From Flavobacteriia bacterium (lineage in GTDB: Bacteria > Bacteroidota > Bacteroidia > Flavobacteriales_D > Crocinitomicaceae), in NCBI GenBank assembly GCA_947450325.1, contig CANFUT010000004.1, positions 62,001-126,000 of the forward strand: a stretch of 64,000 nucleotides of DNA. Reading direction: 5' to 3'. Position numbers and translations under genes: made by a program. Position 1 is the first letter of the stretch. Each line of letters opens with the position of its first letter. Below the pieces are notes generated by a model. It did no database searches. It worked only from the letters and a program-made list of their open reading frames with translations, and was not told the origin of the DNA. This document shows positions 7,839 to 17,308 of the stretch, piece after piece.

Positions 7839-9467
7839 TCAATCTACGTTATCGTGTAAAAATGAATTGTTACTTCTCAACGTTGCTGTTCCATTTTGTC
7901 CATCTGTCAAACCAAATCTAGAAACAGTTGAATCTGTACTTGGGTTTGATGCATCTAAATTGATGTTTCTACGAACGTAAGCTGGCTCATTTTCCAATGC
8001 GCTGATTCCGTCTGTTTTTCTCAATTTTTGCGTGTACAATTGGATTCTTTCCAAACGTTCTTGCGCTAATCTTTGAGACTCTTCTGGAGAAGCCGTTGTT
8101 CTTGGAGTTGCGTTGTTTAAATCTAATTTAGCTTCAACATCATCATCCAATCCCCAAACTTTCACTTTCGGAGTTTCAGTTTTAACTTCATTGTGAACAG
8201 GAGTTGGGGTAATTTCCCAATCTAATTCCAATGTTGGCTCGTCTTTTTTGAATTCAATTTTTGTTTCTTCAGGGAAAGAAATGATTGGTTGCGTAATTTC
8301 AACTTTCGCTTCTACAGCATTCAAATCTTCCGCTTTCAAATATGGCTCTGGCGTTACAGGCGTTTCAATTTTTGCTTCAACAACTGGCGTTACAACTGCA
8401 GTTGCAGCTTGTGTTGGAGATTGAAGAGGTGCTGTAATTTCATTTTTTGGCTCTTGGTCTAAAGTAACTACAGTGCGCTCAGGCGCTTTTTCAAATCCAG
8501 TAATTGGAGATGATTTAAAACCTGTAGCAATCAAAGTAACACTTAATTTATCACCCAAAGTTGGATCATAACCATGTCCCCAAATAACGTCAGCAGAAGA
8601 ACCAGCTTCTTGTTGAATGTAATCTGTAATGATACCGATTTCATCCATCAATACTTCTTTATCACCGTAAGTGATGTTCAACAAGACGTAATTTGCACCT
8701 TCAATATTATTGTCGTTCAACAAAGGAGAATTCATTGCATTTTGAACACATTCTAATGCACGATTTTCACCTTCAGCACTTGCAGAACCCATGATTGCAA
8801 CACCTGAATCTTTCATTACAGTGTTTACGTCATTGAAGTCAACATTTACTGCTCCAGTCACAGAAATTACTTCTGCGATTCCTTTTGCAGCGGTAGAAAG
8901 TACGTTGTCAGCTTGAGAGAAAGCATTACCAATAGATAAATTACCAGTGATTTCTCTTAAACGTTCATTATTGATTACCAATAAAGTATCAACATTTTTA
9001 CGCATTCCTTCCAAACCTTCTTCAGCTTGTTGACGGCGTTTTCTTCCTTCAAAACTGAAAGGTACAGTTACAATACCTACAGTCAAAATTCCCATTTCTT
9101 TGGCAACTTGCGCAATCACAGGCGCGGCACCAGTTCCAGTTCCACCACCCATTCCCGCAGTTACGAAAACCATTTTGGTTCCGTTGCTTAAAAATTCGCG
9201 AATTTCCTCAATATTTTCAATCGCTGCATTTTTTCCAATTTCAGGAATTGCTCCTGCTCCGCGTCCTTCTGTCAAACTCAAACCTAATTGAATTTTAATT
9301 GGAACTGGAGAAATGTCTAATGCTTGGCGGTCTGTGTTACATACTATGAAGTCAACACCTTTGATGCCTTGACTGTACATGTGGTTAACGGCATTGCTAC
9401 CACCACCACCAACTCCAATCACTTTAATGATTGAAGAAATGTCTTTTGGTAAATCGAATTCCATCAT
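7839..9467 (-). CDS. ftsZ: Cell division protein FtsZ
   Basis: The 542-residue tubulin homologue forms the Z ring. The nucleotide-binding loop GGGSNAV is near residues 21-27, the tubulin signature GGGTGTG at 107-113, and the T7 catalytic segment with NVDFNDV near 208-214. The GTPase core ends near residue 320 and is followed by a long, low-complexity Pro/Glu/Thr/Val linker of about 140 residues. A conserved Bacteroidetes tail follows ([18 protein letters not shown], then PAYVRR), ending NSFLHDNVD. It lies 42 bases after ftsA and just before yqeY. The two adjacent ATG codons at 9467 and 9464 are both acceptable starts. Confidence 0.97.
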   Translation of the reverse strand: MMEFDLPKDISSIIKVIGVGGGGSNAVNHMYSQGIKGVDFIVCNTDRQALDISPVPIKIQLGLSLTEGRGAGAIPEIGKNAAIENIEEIREFLSNGTKMVFVTAGMGGGTGTGAAPVIAQVAKEMGILTVGIVTVPFSFEGRKRRQQAEEGLEGMRKNVDTLLVINNERLREITGNLSIGNAFSQADNVLSTAAKGIAEVISVTGAVNVDFNDVNTVMKDSGVAIMGSASAEGENRALECVQNAMNSPLLNDNNIEGANYVLLNITYGDKEVLMDEIGIITDYIQQEAGSSADVIWGHGYDPTLGDKLSVTLIATGFKSSPITGFEKAPERTVVTLDQEPKNEITAPLQSPTQAATAVVTPVVEAKIETPVTPEPYLKAEDLNAVEAKVEITQPIISFPEETKIEFKKDEPTLELDWEITPTPVHNEVKTETPKVKVWGLDDDVEAKLDLNNATPRTTASPEESQRLAQERLERIQLYTQKLRKTDGISALENEPAYVRRNINLDASNPSTDSTVSRFGLTDGQNGTATLRSNNSFLHDNVD

Positions 9468-9509
9468 TTTTGCTTTATTTATTTGTTGTTTTATTGTTGT
9501 TCAATTTTC

Positions 9510-10811
9510 TTATTCTTCATCTTCTTTGATAAAATCTTTAACACCTGTCAAAATTTTACCGAAGAAACTTCCTTTTTTTCCATCTTCACTTGAGTGACCG
9601 ATCACGCCTGTTGGCTCAGTTTTCATCAATTTTGCATTGGCAGCTTCACTTCTTTCCAACGCTTCAAATCCTTTCAACACCAAACCAATTCCTGTTGAAT
9701 AAATTGGGCTTGTCAAGTTTTCAATTGAATTTGAACTTGCCAAATGCTCTGTTGGATAACCAATTCTTGTATCCATTCCTGTCAAGTATTCAAACAATTG
9801 TGTGATGTGTCTCAATTGAGAGCCTCCACCAGTAACCACAATTCCTGCGATCAATTTTTTCTCATAACCTGAATTTCGGATTTCATGGTAAACATGTTCA
9901 ATGATTTCCTCCATTCTAGCTTGGATGATGCTCGCCAAATTGCGCACTGTAATTTCTTTCGGTTTATGACCGCGAATTCCAGGAATACAGACGATTTCAG
10001 TGTCTTGACTTTCACTTGCCAAAGCTGAACCGAAACGAACTTTCAATTTCTCAGCTTGTGGTCTCATGATTGTGCAACCGTCTTTGATGTCGTTTGTAAT
10101 CACATTTCCTCCAAATGGAATCACATGCGTATGGCGAATAATTCCTTCGTGGAAAATCGCGATATCCGTTGTTCCACCACCGATGTCAACCAACACAACT
10201 CCTGCTTCTTTTTCATCTTCAGACAAAACAGCTTCAGCAGATGCCAACGGCTCTAAAATCGTGTCTTTAACATCTAATCCCGATCTTTCGATGCATTTGT
10301 GAATGTTTTTCGCAGCAGTTACATGTCCAGTAATGATATGGAAATTTGCTTCCAATCTCACACCCGACATTCCGATTGGATCTTTGATTCCTTGTTCGTT
10401 GTCAACAATGTATTCTTGTGGCAATACATGGATAATTTCTTCTCCAGGTTGCATTACCAATTTGTACATGTCGTCAATCAACGCATCAATATCTTTTTGA
10501 GAAATTTCGTCCTCAACTTGATTTCTTGTATATATTCCTCTGTGTTGCAAGCTTTTGATGTGTTGACCAGCAATACCAACGTTCACAGTTCGAATGATTA
10601 ATTGTCCATCCACACGCTCTTGCGCTTCAGTAACTGCAGCTTTGATAGATTGAACTGTTCTGTCGATGTTAGAAACCATTCCACGCGAAACGCCAAGGGA
10701 ATCACTTTTCCCCATAGATAGAATTTCAATTTTACCATGTTCGTTTTTAGTTCCAACGAAGCATGCAATTTTGGTAGTTCCAATATCCAGTCCAACAATT
10801 ATCTGTGCCAT
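9510..10811 (-). CDS. ftsA: Cell division protein FtsA
   Basis: A 433-residue actin-like ATPase that anchors FtsZ to the membrane. The phosphate-1 motif is VGLDIGTTKIACFVG at residues 5-19, phosphate-2 is VLVDIGGGTTDIA near 215, and the adenosine motif is GIVVTGGGSQLRH near 335. The C-terminal end (FFGKILTGVKDFIKEDEE) is an amphipathic membrane-targeting helix. I use the ATG at 10811, because the frame's upstream TTG at 10841 adds ten residues absent from the family. It lies between ftsQ (50-base gap) and ftsZ. Confidence 0.97.
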   Translation of the reverse strand: MAQIIVGLDIGTTKIACFVGTKNEHGKIEILSMGKSDSLGVSRGMVSNIDRTVQSIKAAVTEAQERVDGQLIIRTVNVGIAGQHIKSLQHRGIYTRNQVEDEISQKDIDALIDDMYKLVMQPGEEIIHVLPQEYIVDNEQGIKDPIGMSGVRLEANFHIITGHVTAAKNIHKCIERSGLDVKDTILEPLASAEAVLSEDEKEAGVVLVDIGGGTTDIAIFHEGIIRHTHVIPFGGNVITNDIKDGCTIMRPQAEKLKVRFGSALASESQDTEIVCIPGIRGHKPKEITVRNLASIIQARMEEIIEHVYHEIRNSGYEKKLIAGIVVTGGGSQLRHITQLFEYLTGMDTRIGYPTEHLASSNSIENLTSPIYSTGIGLVLKGFEALERSEAANAKLMKTEPTGVIGHSSEDGKKGSFFGKILTGVKDFIKEDEE

Positions 10812-10861
10812 ATTACTTTTTCTTTTAATGACTAAAATCAAACTTCATTTGAAATTTGACC

Positions 10862-11671
10862 TCATTCACTGATTATCTTTTTTTTCTTACAAACAATTTG
10901 CCTTTCATATTTTAAGTTGATGACTTCGTATTTGTCCCAACCTTCGTAAGGCAAGCCTTCTTTGTAAAAAACGGTCAATTTTTTAAATTTTTCAGCAACA
11001 TCTTCGTTTGTACGGGCTGAGCCAAAAATTATTTTTTGACCACCAACTTGAGGTACAAGGACAAAATCTCCGTTCTTTTCGAGGTTGATTTGACCTATCT
11101 GTGCACTCAAGAAAGCATCATTACAAACATAACTCGAAATTCGATAGATTTCATCTAAATTTCGAATACTTATCAAGGTATCATTGTTAATAATTCTATT
11201 AACAGATTCTGAGTTTTTTCTGTCTTTTATAAATCCTGTAACTACCACAACACGAGCTGTATAAAGGTAGGATGGAGCCATGGTATTTCCTTCTTCATCG
11301 AGGTAAAAATCTTCTCCATACATGTTGAAAATTCTTGCGATTGGTTTTCTGATGACTGCATCGATGTTCCAAGTGCCTCCCAAATTGGAATAAACTTTCA
11401 CTTCTTTGACCTCCGTCATTTGCCCAACGAATTTTTCAATTTCAGCAATTTTGAGGTTCTCTATTTTTTGACCTGGATACACAAATCCTGCTCTTTTCAA
11501 TCTGGTTAATAAATCTGCCTTTGTTAAAAATACATTTTCACCTTTGATATTGATATTAATATCTGGTTCTTGAAGTTCTGATTCTAACTGAGCAGTTTTG
11601 GCCATACTCAATAGCACAAACACTGCAATCGTAAAAGCACTCCAAAATGATATTTTTAGCCATTTTTTCAT
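10862..11671 (-). CDS. ftsQ: Cell division protein FtsQ
   Basis: A 269-residue bitopic membrane protein with one transmembrane helix at residues 8-25 and a periplasmic region. The latter includes a POTRA-like part (residues 37-110, with the TKADLLTRLKRAGF and VKEVKVYSNLGGTWNIDA elements) and a beta domain to the end. FtsQ links the cytoplasmic ring to FtsL and FtsI in the divisome. Sequence similarity in this family is weak; the assignment rests on topology, POTRA layout and position between murC and ftsA. It overlaps murC by four bases. Confidence 0.9.
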   Translation of the reverse strand: MKKWLKISFWSAFTIAVFVLLSMAKTAQLESELQEPDININIKGENVFLTKADLLTRLKRAGFVYPGQKIENLKIAEIEKFVGQMTEVKEVKVYSNLGGTWNIDAVIRKPIARIFNMYGEDFYLDEEGNTMAPSYLYTARVVVVTGFIKDRKNSESVNRIINNDTLISIRNLDEIYRISSYVCNDAFLSAQIGQINLEKNGDFVLVPQVGGQKIIFGSARTNEDVAEKFKKLTVFYKEGLPYEGWDKYEVINLKYERQIVCKKKKIISE

Positions 11672-13029
11672 CGACTCAATTTTTCTTTTAATTGCAGCAC
11701 AATTCTATCAATATCCCCTGCGCCTATGGTCAAAATGACTCCTTCTGTTCTTTCGCTCAATAACGATACAGCATCGTTTGGTAACATGACTTTTTTATTG
11801 TTCAAAGTGCACATTTCCAACAACGCTTCGCTGGTAATGCCTTCCATTGGTTCCTCACGTGCTGGATAGATTGGCAGCAGAATCAATTCGTCCACTTTGG
11901 ATAATTCTTGCGCAAAATCGTTCATGAAATCTTTCGTTCTAGAAAACAAATGCGGTTGAAAAATTCCTGTAATTGATTGAGTTGGATAAAGTAATTTTAC
12001 TGAATCAACCAATGCTTTTATTTCTGTTGGATGGTGCGCATAATCATCAATATATACCAATTTTGGTGTACGAATTAGATATTCAAATCTGCGTTTTACA
12101 CCTTTGAAAGTTTTTAATCCAAATCTAATTTCTTCTTCTGAAAGTCCTAGAAACAAGCAGAATGCGATACATGCCAAGGCATTCTCTGCGTTGTGAATTC
12201 CAGGCAATCCCAATTCAATGTTTTTCCAATTGTGTTTTTCAGAAACTATATCCATGGCAAAAACACCCGATTCCACTTTCAAATTTTCACCTTTGAAATC
12301 TGCGTCTTCATTGATTGCGTAGGTGATTATCGGCGCCGAAGAAGTCAAGTTCAACCCTTTTTTCAGAATCAATATTCCTGCTGGATTGATTTGATCGGCA
12401 TAATCTTGAAAACCTTTCAAAAAGGTTTGTGCATCGCCATAAATATCCAAATGATCCGCATCGGTGGAAGTAATAATCGACCCAAAAGGCGACAATTGCA
12501 AAAATGAACGATCAAATTCATCTGCTTCAATTACTGTAAATTCTGAGGTTTTGGAAGCGACAAAATTGGTATTGAAATTGGCAGAAATCCCACCTAAAAA
12601 AGCATTGCATTTCAAATGAGATTCATTCAAAATGTGTGTGAGCATGGAACTTGTTGTGGTTTTACCATGCGTTCCAGCGACACCTAAACCTTTCGATGTT
12701 CTGGTGATTAATCCCAAAACTTCAGCGCGTTTTAGAAGTGTGAATCCGTTGTTTTTGAAGAAATCAAATTCTCCTAATTTTTTGATTGCAGGCGTGTAAA
12801 CGACTAAAGTTTCAGAAGCATTTGAAAAATTCGATGGAATTTGAGAACCTAAATCTTCAAAGTGAACTTCGATGCCTTCTTTTTGCAATTCGTTTGTAAG
12901 TGGAGTTGGAGTTTTGTCATAGCCAGAAACGTTCAATCCTTTCAAATTGAAATAGCGCGCCAAAGCTGACATTCCAATTCCCCCAATACCAAGGAAATAG
13001 ATTTTTTTATATGTTTCTAATGTTCTCAT
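11668..13029 (-). CDS. murC: UDP-N-acetylmuramate--L-alanine ligase
   Basis: The 453-residue ligase adds L-Ala to UDP-MurNAc in the cytoplasm, the first peptide step of peptidoglycan synthesis. It begins with the Rossmann motif FLGIGGIGMSALA (residues 12-24), followed by the ATP-binding loop VAGTHGKTTTSSM near 117-129. It also has EADEFDRSF and the C-terminal domain block DDYAHHPTEI near 322. All are Mur ligase hallmarks. Start ATG at 13029 gives MRTLETYKKIYFLGIGG, normal for Bacteroidetes MurC. The 103-base gap to murG is filled by a repeat array. Confidence 0.96.
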   Translation of the reverse strand: MRTLETYKKIYFLGIGGIGMSALARYFNLKGLNVSGYDKTPTPLTNELQKEGIEVHFEDLGSQIPSNFSNASETLVVYTPAIKKLGEFDFFKNNGFTLLKRAEVLGLITRTSKGLGVAGTHGKTTTSSMLTHILNESHLKCNAFLGGISANFNTNFVASKTSEFTVIEADEFDRSFLQLSPFGSIITSTDADHLDIYGDAQTFLKGFQDYADQINPAGILILKKGLNLTSSAPIITYAINEDADFKGENLKVESGVFAMDIVSEKHNWKNIELGLPGIHNAENALACIAFCLFLGLSEEEIRFGLKTFKGVKRRFEYLIRTPKLVYIDDYAHHPTEIKALVDSVKLLYPTQSITGIFQPHLFSRTKDFMNDFAQELSKVDELILLPIYPAREEPMEGITSEALLEMCTLNNKKVMLPNDAVSLLSERTEGVILTIGAGDIDRIVLQLKEKLSR

Positions 13030-13042
13030 TCGTATTTCATAA

Positions 13043-13147
13043 TTGCAGATTGTTAAATTGTAAATTCCAGATTGTCAAATTCCAGATTGCAAATTATTAA
13101 ATTATATCCCAATTTGTTAATCTTCTAATTTCCTAATCTGCCAATTT
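13043..13147. repeat. Degenerate short-repeat array between murC and murG
   Basis: The gap and the last codons of murG consist of repeated 7-8 base units. The left half has units of the type AGATTNN/AAATTNN (for example CCAGATTGT and CCAGATTGC). The right half has the reverse-complement type NNAATCT/NNAATTT (TTAATCTTC, CTAATTTCC, CTAATCTGCC). The array therefore has dyad symmetry at the level of units. It interrupts an otherwise tightly packed operon and runs into the 3' end of murG. Confidence 0.6.
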
Positions 13148-14239
13148 ATTTATCTTCTCCAATTCATCCACAATCATCGCACTTGCATTTGGTTTTCCTA
13201 GTTGAGCGATTGCTTCACTTAATTTATGTAATTTTTCTTCAGATTTTAATAGGACAATTGTCGATAAAATCAAGTCTTTTTTCGCATCGATGTCTTTCAC
13301 CAAAACCGCTGCGTGTTTATTCACCAAAGCCATTGCATTTTTGGTTTGGTGGTCTTCCGCAACGTTCGGCGAAGGAACTAAAACAGTTGGTTTTTGAATC
13401 AAACACAATTCTGAAACGGAAATTGCTCCAGCACGAGAAATGATAATGTCTGCTGCTGCGTAAGCTAAATCCATGCGCGCAATAAATTCATTCAAATGAA
13501 TGCCATCATGTTTGGTTTGACTCAGTGTTTCTTTCATTTTTTCGAAATAGAATTTACCACATTGCCAAAGCACTTGCACTTGATTTTCTTCTATCAATTT
13601 CATTCCTTCTAGTACACTTTCGTTCAAAGTGCGTGCACCCAAACTTCCACCAATGACTAAAATTGTTTTTTTGTTTGGATTGAGTCCAAAGAATTGATAA
13701 GCTTCGTCTTTTTTTCCTTTAATGTCAATCATTTCTGATCGCACAGGATTTCCAGTTTCGACAATTTTATTTTTTGGAAAGAACTTTTCTAAACCATCAT
13801 AGGCTGTACAAATCGTATTTACTTTTCCAGAAAGAATTTTATTTGTTTTCCCTGGAAAAGAATTTTGTTCTTGAATCAAGGTTGGAATTCCTGCAAAAAT
13901 CGCGGCTCTCAATGTTGGTCCACTGGCGTATCCTCCAACTCCAACAACAACATCTGGCTTGAAATTCTTTACTATCTTATAAGCCTTAAGTAAGCTGTTA
14001 ATCAATTTAAAAGGCAAAACGAAATTTGAAAGAGTCAATTTTCTTTGTAAACCAGCGATTGGTAAACCGATGATTTTGTAGCCAGCGGCAGGTACTTTTT
14101 CCATCTCCATTTTTCCCAAAGCACCCACAAAAAGAATTTCCGCATCCGGATTTCTTCGTTTGATTTCATTGGCAATGGCCAAAGCAGGAAAAATATGACC
14201 TCCCGTTCCACCACCTGATATGATTGCTCTTTTTATCAT
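13133..14239 (-). CDS. murG: UDP-GlcNAc--undecaprenyl-PP-MurNAc-pentapeptide GlcNAc transferase
   Basis: A 368-residue GT-B fold glycosyltransferase that turns lipid I into lipid II on the inner membrane face. The N-terminal glycine loop GGTGGHIFPALAIA is at residues 10-23 and the second loop VGVGGYASGPTLRA near 100. The C-terminal donor site has GGSLGARTLN near 198 and SRAGAISVSELCL near 270. It overlaps ftsW by four bases. The last residues INKLAD are encoded in the repeat array, which may have replaced the original C-terminus. Confidence 0.96.
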   Translation of the reverse strand: MIKRAIISGGGTGGHIFPALAIANEIKRRNPDAEILFVGALGKMEMEKVPAAGYKIIGLPIAGLQRKLTLSNFVLPFKLINSLLKAYKIVKNFKPDVVVGVGGYASGPTLRAAIFAGIPTLIQEQNSFPGKTNKILSGKVNTICTAYDGLEKFFPKNKIVETGNPVRSEMIDIKGKKDEAYQFFGLNPNKKTILVIGGSLGARTLNESVLEGMKLIEENQVQVLWQCGKFYFEKMKETLSQTKHDGIHLNEFIARMDLAYAAADIIISRAGAISVSELCLIQKPTVLVPSPNVAEDHQTKNAMALVNKHAAVLVKDIDAKKDLILSTIVLLKSEEKLHKLSEAIAQLGKPNASAMIVDELEKINKLAD

Positions 14240-15441
14240 CCTACAAAAGCATTTTGAATTTCTTTCTCTTTCTCGTCGGTTTTCTCATCTTTAGTTTGTT
14301 GTCTGGTGGCAATACTTTGCACAATCCCGATTCCTACACAAGTCATAATGAGTGCAGATCCACCCATGGCTAGGAGTGGCATATTTTGTCCCGTAACAGG
14401 AAAAATTCCAGTACAAACCAACATATTTACAGTTGCTTGGGAAAGGAGTAAAATACCTATTCCCAAGACAGTATAAGTTTCAAATAATTTATCCGATTTT
14501 AGTGCTATTTTAATCATACGATATAGTAAAATCAAATAAAGCATGACTAAAATAATGGCGCCAAGAAGTCCATATTCTTCGACAAAACTGGCGAAGAAAA
14601 AATCGGCGTAAGCTTCAGGAACATATTCTTTCACTTTTCCGTCTCCAGGACCTTGACCTAAAATACCGCCATTGAAAATTCCTAATTCAGCATTTTTTGC
14701 TTGCGCATTGTCGACAACTTCGATTTCATCAGCAATTTCAGGTTTCATGTCAAATCGACTCAAAATACGATTTTCCCAAGTTTGATAACGTGGGAGTAAA
14801 TTTAAGTTCGGCAAAGCTTTATGGGTCGCAACAACCAGTGCAAAAAGCAAGATTCCACCGACTACCAAACTACCTATTTTGACTAATGGAACTTTTCCTA
14901 AAAAGAGAATGACTAAACAAATCATGAAAACGATGGCTGCGGTCGAAAAATTATCTTTTACAATCAATCCACAAACAACAATAATTGGAATTAAAATCGG
15001 CCAGAAGCCTTGTTTCCATGAGTTTAAAACGTCTTTCTTTTTGGCTAGAAGTCTTGAAATGTATAGTATTAGCGCAAGTTTTGCAAAATCTGACGCTTGA
15101 AATGTCAATCCAACAAACGGAATCGGAATCCACCTTCCTGCACCATTTACTTTGGTTCCGAAGAAGAAAGTAAAAATCAATAATCCGATGGAAGCATAAA
15201 AGCTAAAGCGCGCCAACTTCGAAAAATAGATTGGATTTTTTTTGTGAATCCAAAACATCGTTGTAAATGCAATGGACACATAAACCATGTGTTTGAATAA
15301 ATATTTAAAAGGAGTTCCGCCTTCCATTTTCACCAGAATGGGGACAAAACTATAGACGCTCACTAATGAGAATGCGAGTAACAAGAGTGTGATCACCCAA
15401 ATTACGCCGTCGCCTTTTAGATATTTAAAGTATTTTTTCAC
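14236..15441 (-). CDS. ftsW: Peptidoglycan polymerase / division protein FtsW
   Basis: A 401-residue SEDS-family protein with about ten membrane segments. The extracellular loop segment with NGGILGQGPGDGKVKEYVPE and ADFFFASFVEEYGLLGA near residues 255-295 is the SEDS hallmark, with the conserved Asp of the catalytic site in PEAYADFFF. FtsW polymerises lipid II at the septum together with the FtsI transpeptidase in this operon. The C-terminus is a charged tail (TKDEKTDEKEKE). It overlaps murG and the unknown 157-aa gene by four bases each, so all three are probably coupled in translation. Confidence 0.94.
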   Translation of the reverse strand: MKKYFKYLKGDGVIWVITLLLLAFSLVSVYSFVPILVKMEGGTPFKYLFKHMVYVSIAFTTMFWIHKKNPIYFSKLARFSFYASIGLLIFTFFFGTKVNGAGRWIPIPFVGLTFQASDFAKLALILYISRLLAKKKDVLNSWKQGFWPILIPIIVVCGLIVKDNFSTAAIVFMICLVILFLGKVPLVKIGSLVVGGILLFALVVATHKALPNLNLLPRYQTWENRILSRFDMKPEIADEIEVVDNAQAKNAELGIFNGGILGQGPGDGKVKEYVPEAYADFFFASFVEEYGLLGAIILVMLYLILLYRMIKIALKSDKLFETYTVLGIGILLLSQATVNMLVCTGIFPVTGQNMPLLAMGGSALIMTCVGIGIVQSIATRQQTKDEKTDEKEKEIQNAFVG

Positions 15442-15911
15442 TTAGTTTGATGTATGTCTAAAAACAATTCAAATGAATTTTTGTCTTTTTTCCAATTTTC
15501 GCCTTTTGCTGTGAAAAGTAAAATGCCATTTTCTTTTTTGAAAGTTTTGAGCATTTTCAAAGCATCGTCGATTTCTTTAGCGCCGAAAAATGTTTCAATC
15601 TGATTCATCACTTCAAACGGAAGAAATAAATCCGCTTGGTCATGACAGCAAATCATTTTTAAGTTGGATAAGCAATCGGTATTCGAAGTCAGCAACTTAG
15701 AAATATCGACTGAATTTCCAAACCACAATACCGGCGTAGGGAAACTGTTTAAAACGTTTTCAATTTCATACGTCATGGGATTATACCAAGAGAATACATC
15801 CATTCCCCAAAGTTTGCCATGTGGCCGCAAGGCGCTTTTTTCAACTTGCTCAAGATTTCTATTTCTTGCTTCTAGAAGTTGATTTGCTAATTTACTGATT
15901 GATTTTTCCAT
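15438..15911 (-). CDS. Uncharacterised protein encoded inside the dcw operon (between murD and ftsW)
   Basis: A 157-residue cytosolic-looking protein without membrane segment or signal peptide. Its N-terminus is helical (ISKLANQLLEARNRNLEQV), followed by HGKLWGMDVFSWYNPMTY, a short VLWFGNS strand, a two-Cys segment KMICCHDQADLFLP, and a C-terminal helix-strand unit EIDDALKMLKTFKKENGILL. The last unit faintly recalls the end of Mur ligase C-terminal domains, but no ATP or substrate motif is present. It starts 50 bases after murD ends and overlaps the ftsW start by four bases. This position argues for a real role near MurD or FtsW. I do not recognise the family. Confidence 0.7.
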   Translation of the reverse strand: MEKSISKLANQLLEARNRNLEQVEKSALRPHGKLWGMDVFSWYNPMTYEIENVLNSFPTPVLWFGNSVDISKLLTSNTDCLSNLKMICCHDQADLFLPFEVMNQIETFFGAKEIDDALKMLKTFKKENGILLFTAKGENWKKDKNSFELFLDIHQTK

Positions 15912-15961
15912 CGAATTGAAATTGGGTGATGTTGAAAATTAGAGCGAATTATCGAATTGAT

Positions 15962-17308
15962 TTACAAAGAACGAACCGCTGCTTTGAACTGATTTCCTCT
16001 GTCTTCGTAGTTTTCGAATAAATCAAAACTTGCACAAGCAGGAGAAAGCAAAACAGTTTCATCTTTTTTCGCCAATCGGTAACCATAACCAACCGCGTCC
16101 ATTGCTGAACCTGCTTCCACAATCGTTTCAACTACACCAGAAAAAGCATCGATGATTTTTTGATTGTCTGTTCCCAAGCAAATGATTGCTTTTACTTTTT
16201 CGCGAACCAATTCTGTCAATTCAGAATAGTCGTTTCCTTTATCAACACCTCCAACAATCCAAACTGTTGGGTTTTCCATACCTTCAAGCGCAAACCAAGT
16301 TGAATTTACATTGGTTGCTTTTGAATCGTTGATAAATTCAATTCCGTGAACTTTTGCTACAAATTCCAAACGGTGTTCAACGTTTACGAAATCTGAGAAA
16401 CTTTCGCGCACAACATCTTTGCGGATGTCTAAAATTCTTGCTCCTAAACCTGAAGCCAAAGTATTTTGGGTATTGTGCTTACCCTTCAAAGCTAAATCGT
16501 GGATTGACATGGTGAATGTTTCGTTTATGTTTATTGTTATTTGTTTATCGTCTGCAAAAGCGCCTTGCTCTTGAAATTCTTGTTTTAAAGAAAATGGAGC
16601 CAATTGCGCTTCTGGTTTTCTTTTGCTTATTTCGTTGACTATCGTTTCATCGTCTGCATTGTAGATGAACCAGTCATTGGAAGTTTGATTTTGCAAAATG
16701 CGGAATTTTGAATCCACGTAATTTTGCATTTCGTAATTGTATCGATCTAAGTGATCTGGAGAAATGTTTAGCAACATCGCGATATCCGCTTTGAAGTCAA
16801 TCATTCCATCCAATTGGAAAGAACTTAATTCAAGCACATACCAATCGAAATTTTCATTCGCGACTTGTTTGGCGAAACTTTTTCCAATGTTTCCTGCCAA
16901 TCCTACATTGAATCCAGCTTTTTTCAAAATGTGGAAAGTCAACATCGTGGTAGTCGTTTTACCATTACTTCCTGTGATGCAAATCGTTTTTGCAGTATTG
17001 TAGTATCCAGCAAATTCAATTTCAGAAATAATCGGAATTGATTTGTATTTCAATTCTTGGATGACGGCAACTTTGTCAGGAATTCCAGGAGATTTTACCA
17101 CCAAATCCGCCGCCAAAACTTTTTCAAAAGTGTGCTGTCCAGCTTCCCATTCAATGCCAAGTTCATTCAACTCGTCTTGAAATTCTTCTTTGATTTGACC
17201 AAAGTCTGAGACAAAAACGTTCCATCCTTTTTTCAAAGCCAAGATTGCTGTTCCAACGCCACTTTCGCCAGCGCCCAAAATCACGATATTTTTTCCTTCG
17301 CCGTTCAT
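15962..17308 (-). CDS. murD: UDP-N-acetylmuramoylalanine--D-glutamate ligase
   Basis: A 448-residue Mur ligase adding D-Glu to UDP-MurNAc-L-Ala. The N-terminal UDP-binding motif is ILGAGESGVGTAI (residues 10-22), the ATP loop is ITGSNGKTTTTMLTF near 112-126, and the central LNISPDHLDRYNY is near 187-199. The C-terminal NDSKATNVNS block and the ending SPACASFDLFENYEDRGNQF are diagnostic of MurD. Its ATG shares one base with the mraY stop (TAATG), which implies coupled translation. Confidence 0.96.
   Translation of the reverse strand: MNGEGKNIVILGAGESGVGTAILALKKGWNVFVSDFGQIKEEFQDELNELGIEWEAGQHTFEKVLAADLVVKSPGIPDKVAVIQELKYKSIPIISEIEFAGYYNTAKTICITGSNGKTTTTMLTFHILKKAGFNVGLAGNIGKSFAKQVANENFDWYVLELSSFQLDGMIDFKADIAMLLNISPDHLDRYNYEMQNYVDSKFRILQNQTSNDWFIYNADDETIVNEISKRKPEAQLAPFSLKQEFQEQGAFADDKQITININETFTMSIHDLALKGKHNTQNTLASGLGARILDIRKDVVRESFSDFVNVEHRLEFVAKVHGIEFINDSKATNVNSTWFALEGMENPTVWIVGGVDKGNDYSELTELVREKVKAIICLGTDNQKIIDAFSGVVETIVEAGSAMDAVGYGYRLAKKDETVLLSPACASFDLFENYEDRGNQFKAAVRSL

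Noticed and set aside
8574-8756. Plus-strand frame inside ftsZ
   Set aside because: It is antisense to the conserved FtsZ GTPase domain and has no features of its own.
10056-10601. Plus-strand frames opposite ftsA
   Set aside because: They are shadows of a strongly conserved gene with biased codon use, and have no domain or upstream signal.
10812-10841. Upstream TTG start of ftsA
   Set aside because: The ten extra residues are not in the family; the ATG at 10811 gives the standard MAQIIVGLDIGTTK start.
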